Source: Ampullaceana balthica
Lineage: Eukaryota; Mollusca; Gastropoda; Lymnaeidae
Direction of reading: 5' to 3'
Assembly (NCBI GenBank): GCA_944989445.1
Contig: CALYLW010000058.1
Location: 186,001 to 250,000, forward strand
DNA length: 64,000 nt
A program made the position numbers and the translations under genes. The notes beneath the pieces are model-generated. The model did no database searches and was not told where the DNA came from. It worked only from the letters and a program-made list of their open reading frames with translations. Below, in pieces: positions 50,601-62,600 of the stretch. Each line of letters begins with the position of its first letter. Positions within the stretch are counted from its first letter, which is position 1.

Positions 50601-53600
50601 GCAAAGTTATTAAAAGAACTAAGCAATGAAATTAGCTAACATAACACCCCTCTTTAAAAAAAGTGATAAAACAGACCCTGGTAATTACAGACCTGTATCA
50701 CTTATTAGTGTCACATGTAAATTACTAGAGCACATAATATATAGCAGAATAGTTAACCACCTAGACAAATATAATGTCCTATACCCACATCAACACAGCT
50801 TTAAAAAAAACAGATCATGTGAAACACAATTAATAGGTTTAATAGATGATCTGTCAAAAGGCTTAGACAAGAATGACCAAATAGATACAATATGACTAGA
50901 CTTCTCAAAAGCATTTGACAAAGTTCACCACTTAAGTTTACTAAAAAAACACTTAACTTCTAAATCTCAGGTCCCTTATATCATTGGATCCAAGACTTCC
51001 TTTTGGGTAGAGAGCAAACTGTAATAATTAATGGATCTAACTCTGCACCAATAACAGTTAACTCAGGAGTTCCACAGGGAACTGTGCCAGGTCCTTTACT
51101 CTTTTTAATTTTTATAAATGATTTACCCAAACAACATCTCAACAGGAAAAAAAGTTAGGTTATTTGCTAATTATTGTATAATCTATAGAACAATTAAATC
51201 AGAACAAGATAGCCTAATCTTACCAAAGAAAAAACTTAGAAGAGTTGATAAAATGGGAAACTAACTGGAGTATGTCTTTCCACCCAGAAAAGTGTCAACA
51301 AATAGCTTCCAGATTCATTACTGGAGAATATTCAAAACTTACTAGAATAACACCATTAATTAAGTTGCTAAACCTTGAACCACTAGAGGATAGAAGAAAC
51401 AAGAGTAAAGTAGTAATAAGACATAAAGCAATTAATTCTAATTTAGAAACTAATTTAGATAAATTAATACAACCCTAAGATAGACATAAGGATAAAAACA
51501 CCTTTCTTATTCCATATGCAAGAACAAACACATACAAATTCTTGTTTTTCCCATCCGGAATTCTGGCGTGGAATGGGTTGCCTGAAGAAACCAGGAAAAC
51601 TAACACTTTATCAACATTTAAAACTCTAATAAGAATGCAGGACTAGGCACAAAGCATAGATAAGCGTAGGACGCAATAATATTCTGTATAGAAGGAGCGT
51701 CTGTAACAGATAAGATAAGATGAAAAAGTTAGCATGTACCTCAAGGAAATTAGTCTGTGTTGCTGAGATGCCATTGAGTGGTATGTAGATATCGTCAGTC
51801 TCCTGGTCCACTATCATACAGTGTCTATGGCTAAATGTGCCTCGTCCAACATCTTGGCCACTGATTCTCACACTGAAACCTGGTCATTTCTCAATAATTT
51901 AGGTCATTTCAAATCTAACAACATTTTAATCTAGAAATTGACACGTTTCATTTTAAAAAAGAATGGGATTGCAATAAATCTTTTAAATAAATTAAAAGAG
52001 ACAGATAATGTTATAAAACAAAATGTTATGTTTTAATAATAGACAGTAACCAGGTGTACATTTAATAATAGACAGTAACCAGGTGTACATTTAATAATAG
52101 ACAGTAACCAGGTGTACATTTAATAATAGACAGTAACCAGGTGTACATTTAATAATAGACAGTAACCAGGTGTACATTTTTCAGTAAATCCCTTCTTAAT
52201 TTATATTGTACATGAAATTTCCATGACATCTATTATAAACCCTAACATTGACATTGTGCTAGGCACACAATTCCTCGTATGCCATGGCTATAACAACTCG
52301 TGAACACTGCTTCACTTGCCCCATAGGCCAGCATGGTCTGTAAGGGGAACTTTACTTTTTTAAATCCTTTATATTAACTTGTGGTGTCTGAGCCCTTGCT
52401 TGTCGATAAAACTTTGGATCGACTTTTAACCCACTTCCTAGTAAGCTAGCGAGCTGAAATTTTGCAGGCAGTTTCATGCCAATGATAAAAATGATGTATC
52501 AAAATTTCAGATAAATCGAATGTACCGTTATTAAATAAATGAATTTTTTAGAGTATCTTTATTTATCTCTATGTAACATGTTAACTTTTTTTGCTATAGT
52601 GTCGTGGTGCGTATTATATTGAACAACCTTTCCTGTTGCGCAATAAGGTGTGTATTTTATTGACAAAACTTTTTATAAACATATTCCTGATCGGTGCGCA
52701 TTATATTAAACATATTTTACGACACATAACTACAATTTTGTATTTTTGGATGGTCTTGCGCTGCGTATTATAATGAACACTAGTGTATTACCCGTCAAAA
52801 ATGACGGAAGTTTTCAAAATAAATACATTTCAGCTGAAATCTATTTATTTAAAAAAAATACACATCAAAATAAAAAGTAATGTAATACTGAACTTTTAGT
52901 TATTTTATTTATTTATATTTTATTCATTTATATACAATTTGCACAATTTTATGTGGAACGTTGGAAAAGAGTTATTTTTGGTGCAGTTATTTGGTGCGCT
53001 GCGTTCTAAAATTAACGGACAGGCAGACGTGACACACATTGCAAATTATGTATGTTGATTCTTTTAGTTACGTCTTGTACATAAAGGATTTATAGTCAAA
53101 AATTTGTATTTTACGGGTTTTTTAATTACTACCCTAACATAAGAAATTTAATTTATCAAGTGGAGAAAATAGAAACAAAGCAACCTACCTTGATGCAGTA
53201 AAGACCCAAAGGCAAGGGCTTCGGCAGTAGCCCAGTCTATGTTTGATCCTTCTGTCAAACGCTGAATCCTCCTGTCAATATGTGTTTTTTGAATGGTTGG
53301 GTGAACTCTCTAAATGAAAAAAAATGTGGTATTCCAATTTTAGCTGCCATATTCTTAGAATCACAATTTAAAAGTCAAAATGTTTACATCTTCCACATTA
53401 TTTTAAAAAACATAAAATTCAAAGTGAACCATGAGGATAATTAAAATATTTGGTAACCTCATAGTGAAAAACAGTAAAATAGGAATACACAATGCAGTTA
53501 TTTTTCCTACATATTCTGAGTAGAAATGACAAGCCTATAGAGAACATTTAACAGCATTATTACATTCTTTAATTAGATACAAATACTTCACACATCTTCA

Positions 53601-56600
53601 ACAATACATTTTTATGCAAAGTCTTATGACTGTAAAGATCAAAATCCTCTATGACCTATAAAATGATTGGGTACACACATGACTGTAAAGATCAAATCCT
53701 GAAATGGCCTATCAAATGATTGAGTACACACATGACTGTAAAGATCAATTCCTTAAATGTCCTACCAAATGATTGGGTACACACATGACTGTAAAGATCT
53801 AAGTCCTTAAATGTCCTACCAAATGATTGGGTACACACATGACTATAAAGATCTAAGTCCTTAAATGTCCTACCAAATGATTGGGTACACACATGACTGT
53901 AAAGATCTAAGTCCTTAAATGTCCTACCAAATGATTGGGTACACACATGACTGTAAAGATCTAAGTCCTTAAATGTCCTACCAAATGATTGGGTACACAC
54001 ATGACTGTAAAGATCTAAGTCCTTAAATGTCCTACCAAATGATTGGGTACACACATGACTGTAAAGATCTAAGTCCTTAAATGTCCTACCAAATGACTCG
54101 GTACACACATGACTGTAAAGATCTAAGTCCTTAAATGTCCTACCAAATGACTCGGTACACACATGACTGTAAAGATCTAAGTCCTTAAATGTCCTACCAA
54201 ATGATTGGGTACACACATGACTGTAAAGATCTAAGTCCTTAAATGTCCTACCAAATGACTCGGTACACACATGACTGTAAAGATCTAAGTCCTTAAATGT
54301 CCTACCAAATGACTCGGTACACACATGACTGTAAAGATCTAAGTCCTTAAATGTCCTACCAAATGACTCGGTACACACATGACTGTAAAGATCTAAGTCC
54401 TTAAATGTCCTACCAAATGACTCGGTACACACATGACTGTAAAGATCTAAGTCCTTAAATGTCCTACCAAATGATTGGGTACACACATGACTGTAAAGAT
54501 CTAAGTCCTTAAATGTCCTACCAAATGACTCGGTACACACATGACTGTAAAGATCTAAGTCCTTAAATGTCCTACCAAATGACTCGGTACACACATGACT
54601 GTAAAGATCTAAGTCCTTAAATGTCCTACCAAATGATTGGGTACACACATGACTGTAAAGATCTAAGTCCTTAAATGTCCTACCAAATGACTCGGTACAC
54701 ACATGACTGTAAAGATCTAAGTCCTTAAATGTCCTACCAAATGACTCGGTACACACATGACTGTAAAGATCTAAGTCCTTAAATGTCCTACCAAATGACT
54801 CGGTACACACACAGACTTGGCTCCAACAAACTTGAGGACATCTTGAGGCACACCAGTATCCCAAGTGGTCAAATGATCTCCTGCTTGGACCAATGTTGAC
54901 CACTGACCATTCAGGTGAAAAGGCTAAACAAAGTGATAATGTATAAGTCTCATACAAATCATAATATCTAGCCATGTCTTTCATGAATTTGAAGGAAGCG
55001 AGCACATTAACTAAAAAATAGAGTAAGTGAGAGAAGTGAATGACTACATATAGAGCAGATATGAATTGGGAGTAATTAGTAGACCTTGCATTAAAAAATG
55101 TACATTGGCTACAGTATATAAAGCACAGAATTAAGGACATTTTTTCATTTGACGTACTTAAAAATGGACCAAATAATTTTTATGATTTATTATTTAGTCC
55201 TCATTGATAATATCTTCCAGAGTAAAGACTCAAAACTCCCTTTTCAAACACACTTTTCTTTCATTCCAACACAACTGAAACAAACCCTATATTAAATGAA
55301 AAAAACAACAACGAAACAATAAGCAATTAATAAACACTAAAGTAGAATGATAACATCTTACAAGCCTAGCATCAGATTAAGAGATGAGTTCTATCTCACC
55401 TTTGTTTCATGGGTAGCCATCTGTATCAGATGATCATCTAAGTAACTGGTCCAGGATGTTACACATTCTTTGAAAGTTTCTGCATCACAAACTCCAGATT
55501 TCTGGGACATTGTTGTGTAATTTTAAAATTAGTTTGTTCTTTTTTAAAATCCCTGCATAATCCAGTAAATAAAAACAGAATATTTCATAGTTAAGTAACC
55601 CATGAATCAATTGGCAGTAAGGACATTAAATAAGAAGTAAGGGCACGCAGAGGGACACTAGGTCACTCACAACAAGAGACTGTGAATAAAGATCTGGAAT
55701 ACTTTTCCTGCTGTTGATAACTTGATACATTTTTGGCTGAGTAAAAGCTGGCTCATCTATTTCATTGTGTCCCCACTTGCGATAACAAATGTAGTCAATG
55801 ATGACATCTCTTCTAAATCTTTGACGGTATTCTAAAGCAATTGCGGTTCCTCTTATAACATCCTACAATAAAATATCATATCATGAGGAAACAGTCAGTG
55901 ATAAATATATGAAGTAAACAGTAATTTACTAGTGGAGTTTGAGCAGCATTACACGGAAATATCTTTTAAGTTCACTCCTTGCAAATAAATATCCAGCTAA
56001 CAAAGCTTTAGTTGACAGTAGGTAAAAGCATTTGTAAACTTACTAATACAATGCTAGTCTAGTAATCTGATTGCTAGTGAATCTTTGTTGAAATTAATTA
56101 ATAAAAAGACAATTGAAAGACTCTCATAACAAAAAAGTTCAAGATGAAAAATTTCATAACTTAATGGCCAGTAGGTGCCCGAGCCAACTATCTATTTTAT
56201 TTTTATATGTAGGTACATAAATATGTTAAATATATATATATTTTCAGTTTTATTTCAATGAATGTTTTTTGTTTTGTGCTTAAAAAGGTATTAAATTTTA
56301 ATTTATATTTTTTGTTTTACAGAAATTGTCTGTGTCTTAGTAAACAATAAAGCAGATGTGTAAAAAACTTACTTCAGGATAATCTCCATTGACATGTATC
56401 ACAGGGTAGCCATTTATTTTAGCTAAATCACTGCAGTAGCGTGATGACCTGAAGTTAAACATAGAAAATTATATTCTTTTCCCGTGTAAAATAACATTTC
56501 ATTAAATCAATTTAATTGCCTGGAACTTTAAATATTTTTTTTAATTACTTTTATAGATAATTTCTGATCAAATTTAAGTGTAAATTTTACAATTAGAATA

Positions 56601-59600
56601 ACTTTTATTGGTTAACAGTTACATTAAATAACTATATGAAATTATAGATTACATAATACTGAATATATCAGTTTGGAAAGTGTTGAGATCAGCTGGTGTC
56701 ATATGTTGAGACCCACTGACTCGTATCCTTAGCCCCATTGTACCCCCAGGGCCCAAACAATGACAGGGTCCTTAACCCATGGTGGACCATTTATAAGTCA
56801 AGGCTTGAAGCGTCCCTTTAGTTGCTCATCCTATAAAATGAAGAATTGGATGCAATTTGTCCTCTTTTTCTCATAGCGGTTCTTGGTGAGAGCCTGGCTA
56901 GCTACTTTAGTGTCGAAGTTTGCTTGCCCTGAATTGGCTCGGTTGGTTTGTAGTAATAATTCCACAGTGTTATTTGTATTATATAATTTGAGTGTATTTT
57001 ATAACAGAAGATATGATTAACTATAGAATTAAGTTAGTGTAGGAACTGGATGTTGCATATCTTGTATTTGTGTACTTTATAATTTCTATCGCAGGAAAGA
57101 TCCTTGCCAGAATCCTTCTCAACTGCCTCATGGTCCACCTTGACCAAGGACTCCTGCCTGAAAGTCAGTGTGGATTCCGAAAAGAGCGAGGAACCATCGA
57201 CATGGTGTTCGCTGCCAGGCAGCTGCAAGAGAAATGTCAGGAGCAGAACTTCAACCTGTTCTCCACCTTTGACACTGTTGGCAGAGAGGGTCTGTGGAAG
57301 ATCATGGCCAAGTACGGTTGCCCAAGGAAATTCATCGTCTTGGTGAAACAATTCCACGAGGGCATGCAGGCCAGAGTCCAGGACAGTGGAGAGTCTTCTG
57401 ATCCTTTCCCAGTCACAAACGGGGTCAAGCAGGGCTGCGTCCTGGCACCAACACTGTTTAGCCTCATGTTTTCCGCCATGCTGACAGAGGCCTTCAGAGA
57501 CGAGGATGTTGGTGTCAACCTGAGGTACCGCACAGATTGCAAACTGTTCAACCTTCGGGGGCTCCATGCAAAAACCAAGGTTATGACAGACATCATCAGA
57601 GACCTGCTGTTTGCTGATGACTGTGCCCTCAACACTGTCTCAGAAGCCGACATGCAACGCAGCGTTAACCTGTTCTCCAGCGCCTGCACAAACTTTGGTC
57701 TGACGATCAACACCAAGAAGACTGAAGTCCTGAATCTGCCTGCGCCTGGTAGGCCCTATGTTGAGCCCAACATCACTGTCAATGGCCAGAGACTCAACAC
57801 AGTGCACCGGTTCACATACCTAGGCAGCAGACTGTCGCAAAATGTCATCATCGATGACAAAGTGAACGTCAGAATTGCCAGAGCCAGCTCCACTTTTGGC
57901 AGGTTGTATCCAAATGTCTGGAACAGAAGAGGCATTACCATCCAGACCAAGCTGACAGTATACAGGGCAGTGGTGCTCCCCACACTGCTATATGCGTGTG
58001 AAACATGGACTGTGTATCAGCGCCATGCTAAGAAGCTTAACCACTTTCATACAAGCCTCAGGAAGATCCTCGGCATAAAGTGGCAGGATAAAATTCCAGA
58101 CACAGTGGTACTGACCAAGGCAGGTCTCCCCAGCATCTTCACCCTCCTGATGCAGTCCCAGCTTCGCTGGGCAGAGCATGTGGTCCGACTGCCAGATGAG
58201 AGACTGCCAAAGAGACTCTTCTATGGCGAGCTCCAGCATGGCCAGCGGTCCCACGGTGGGCAAAAGAAACGCTTCAAAGACACACTGAAAGCGTCACTGA
58301 AAGCGTTTGCCATCAACCCAGACACGTGGGAATGTGCTGCAATGGACTGATCCACCTGGCGTTCTTCCATCTATGAAGGTGCCAAGTCATGCGAGGCAAA
58401 CCGGATCACCGCCACAGAAAAGAAGAGGGAAGCCCGAAAGGCCCATGCTGTCAACCCTCCTGGAGATGTCCCATTCGTCCCTTGTCCCTTCTGTTCCCGA
58501 ACCTTCCGTGCAAGGATCGGCCTCATCAGCCATCTGCGCACGCACAAATACAGCCAGTCCCAGCAACCCTCGGCGTACTAGAGTGGTCTTCGTCGAATCG
58601 ACGGACGAACAACACTTTATAATTATTATTTCTAGCCAGTAAGCCCGGAAATGTTCAGTGAGCTGGTTCGAGTCAGATAGTACTAGTAAGCTTAGCTTGA
58701 CTGATACAGGGCGTCTACTGGGGCTGACCAGTGGAGTGCAGTACTACCCTGATTGTATGTGAAAGTAAGAGGTGCTCTAACTACGAGGACACCTAGGGGA
58801 CCATGCTGCTGGATTAAAGAGAAAGCTGTGGTCATTTTTCGTAGTAGCTTTATAAAATCTTGGATCATTATATATATACTGTTATTTATAGTTACAAGAG
58901 ATTGTTGTTGATTGTTCTCAGTAATGTCAAGAGGTAAAATTTCTTAAATGTTATATCTGTTGGCTGACAGAGGTGTTGGATTCTTTATGCTAGTGTGAGA
59001 AGTAGATCAATGATAAACGCAGAATTGATCAAACAATAACATTGAAATATAATATAAACATATAAGTTTTGTGATAGTTATGTTACCTTCCCCTTTCAGA
59101 TTCTGTAGTGAAGCCAACTTGGTTATTGACAATCAGATGAACACTTCCACCAATTTCAAAATGAGGCGTGTTTGCAAAACAGAATGTTTCAGCCACAACA
59201 CCCTGTCGAGTTGGTAAATAAATTAAACCCAAAATGTTTACTTTTATCAACTCTTGTTTTAAAGAAACTCTTGTGAAATATTGTAAAACCTTAATATGTA
59301 ATAAAAATGTCTATATCCTGATAAATGTGAGTGTAGAATTTGACATTTGAAAAAGATCCAATTACTCATGGAATTTACCTGGCCTTGAATATTTAAGGAA
59401 AAAATCAAATACCTGGCCAACAAAGCTTGCATCACCATGCACTTGCAAACATAGCACATCATTGCCAGGAAGAGCACTGTCATTGTTGCTGTAGTCACCA
59501 GATTTCCTGGACTGAAGTTTGGATCGAGCTTTTCCAACTGCAACTGGGTTATTAGCCTACAGTAAATGTAAACTATAATTATCAAAACGTCTGGAAGATG

Positions 59601-62600
59601 CACCAGTACATATTTTAACAGCATATATCATTATTGTACATTAGAAACATTTTCGTGTTGCTTTTTGTTTGACTTAATTCTGTCTTCTAAGATGAATAAT
59701 AAGTTTTGGTTGACTATGAAATAATTTCTCAATTTTCCATTAAGTTAAGATAAACACAGCTTTAATACCTCTAAATGAGATGGATTGGGAATTAGTGAAA
59801 CATGGACTTGCTTGCCCTCATAAGGCAGATCAACAGAGGTATCTGTCAAATATAACATATCATTAGTAATATTACAATATTTATTTTTAAGATAAAATGC
59901 AGAATTAACACAATTAAAAGTATTTTAAGTTTTAAGCCTTAAAATCAGTTCAGTATTAAATTGCTAAAATCTCAAGTTACAAATAAACAAATGTCCCAAT
60001 TTTAACAAATTTAAAAAAAGCGTAAGCCTTTTATTTATTTCACTAGTAAATAAAATTTCATGCGATAATATTTTTCTTAATCATATTATGAACTTACATA
60101 GATGAGAAAGAACATCACCAATGCTTCTAGCACCAGCAGGAATTTCAGAGAGTCCCTTCATCTAATTTAAAATATTGCATTAATTAATTAATTGTTATAT
60201 AAAATAATCTTTTCCTGTATTGTTTTTAAAAATTTCAGTTATGTGTAGTTTTATAAGTTTTAAAAAAAGAAGTAAATTCTCTAAAATAATGCAATTAAAG
60301 TCATATCTATTTAAAATGAAGTCCTTAATTTTTTTATGTCAATAACCAACATATACTTTTATTGACATAAAAAGATTTTAGGCCCACTTTGATTTGATAT
60401 CTTGAGTTAACTTCACTTTGTAAAATGAGTTTTTCTTTAAAAGTGTAACTTTCAAATTGACAGTCACTGGCTCACTTTTCTGAACATGATCACTGGGGGA
60501 AAGTTGAGCAGGCAGGTCATGAAGTTCAGGCGACCTCTGTGTGGCATACAAATGACAACATCCTTTACATCATCTGTGGAATTTAGGTAGAGATTATTTC
60601 TATACTTTTAAAGTAATTTTATTACAATTAAAATGTAACATTTTAAGACACATTTACAGTTTGGTATTACCCAGAAAACCAAAAGCTTACTGTCATGTTA
60701 GCTTTTTTATTTAATTGCTCATTAAAATTAATTCACTGTATTTTTTTTAATGTTTTTTTTCAAATTTAAAATCTGATTTAATCAACACCAATTGAAACCA
60801 AGAGTAACATACTCACGTTCTGCACATTTTCTAAAAACTTCATCAAAACATGCCATCATACTTTCACCACCTTCACCACCATAACGCTTAACATTTGAAA
60901 ATTTTGTTCCAACAAAGTGATCAAAGGCCTGAAATAATATAGAAGTTTATAGATAATTTAACCCACATATCAAATCCTGATTTTTTATTTACTTATTTAT
61001 AAATAATTTTACATAATACCAGTGCTTTTTAATTTTAATCTTTCATTAAATTATAAAATCTATCTTTCCTCAACAAGTGGAAAATATTTGTGAATTTTAT
61101 TCTTTTAACTTTTTCTTCAATGGTTTTCAATTAAATAAAGAACTAATTTTTTTAGTTGGGGCACACATTTAATTGAATTTTATTAGGCTCAATTTCAGGT
61201 GACCATCGGAAAATTTCAATATAGTGAGAAATTCTTTAGCTCAATAAATGTTGTTATTGTTGCATGTATGAAAATAAAGATGTCCCGCAATACATTTTTA
61301 CAATAAAAATTAAATCTTGTTGAAATATAATGTAGTTGACAATATTACATGTTAAAGAAATTATTGGCTATATTAGCTTCATGCAGAATATTGTAATGTA
61401 ATAGAGCTATTCTTATATATAGAAAGTACTTTAAACGATTTACAAAAATTACCAATCTTTTTTTTCTACTCCAGAGGCAGCAATGGAATGTTCATTTTTA
61501 CTTCTAGTCTCTTCATTAAGAACTTAATTTCTTCTGGTAAAGAAATGTAAAACTCTCTTATTTCTTTTCAAGATGTGAAGTTGAAAAATAACCATGAAAA
61601 ATGAATTTACTTTTTAGATGTTATTAGCAATGACCAACCTCACATCTTAGTAAAAGTTTTGCCAATTCTGTCTTCTTTAAATCAGATATCTGCGTCTGAT
61701 TTCTAGTCTCAAATTTTTCTGCAAACCATAGACGTTCCTCAAGTGTCTGAAATAGAAAGACATTGTAATCAATCATCCATGGTTTTGTATACATTTTTGG
61801 ATTTAACACCAGTTGGTAAAACAATGTTTAAAAGTTATAGTACCAGAGGATATAAATTAACTAGTAAAATTACCGGTAAATGCTGAAACTCTGCTGCAAG
61901 AGAGCCACAGTAAAGTTGCTCTAATCTCAGAATTAAGTCAGAGATAGAGATCTTTTCCTTAGCTCCAGAGAGTAGACCCAATGTTTTGACTTCAAGATTG
62001 CTAGTTTTCTCAACACCAAATAAGCTCAAATCAAGCTCTGGTACAGAACTGAAGTTAGAAGAATAAGTATTTAATTTGTATGTAAACAACAGCTATCTTT
62101 CGATAAAAATAGTTCAATGGTTTTTAGAGCATTCCAGAGTGACTGAATGAACGAATGAATCAGTGAATAGGGATGCAAAATAGGATGGATTTATCTTCTT
62201 AGTTTGCACTCTTGGTGTGACTGGACTTCCTTAGTTTGCACTCTTGGTGTGACTGGACTTTCTTAGTTTGCACTCTTGGTGTGACTGGACTTTCTTAGTT
62301 TGCACTCTTGGTGTGACTGGACTTTCTTAGTTTGCACTCTTGGTGTGACTGGACTTTCTTAGTTTGCACTCTTGGTGTGACTGGACTTTCTTAGTTTGCA
62401 CTCTTGGTGTGACTGGACTTTCTTAGTTTGCACTCTTGGTGTGACTGGACTTTCTTAGTTTGCACTCTTGGTGTGACTGGACTTTCTTAGTTTGCACTCT
62501 TGGTGTGACTGGACTTTCTTAGTTTGCACTCTTGGTGTGACTGGAGAGACCAATCCTAGAGTGGTAATCTCTGTTACATGTCCCACATATGAATGCGGTG

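Noticed and set aside
51863..51874. TTTCAG as the acceptor of exon 15
   Set aside because: It would break the frame with exon 14. The acceptor seven bases upstream (ATGACCAG) restores the conserved QGFSVRISG reading.
53692..55140. 482-codon frame across the 54-bp array and exon 13
   Set aside because: It reads exon 13 in the wrong frame. The DHTKD1 frame through the same exon matches the family and ends at the donor.
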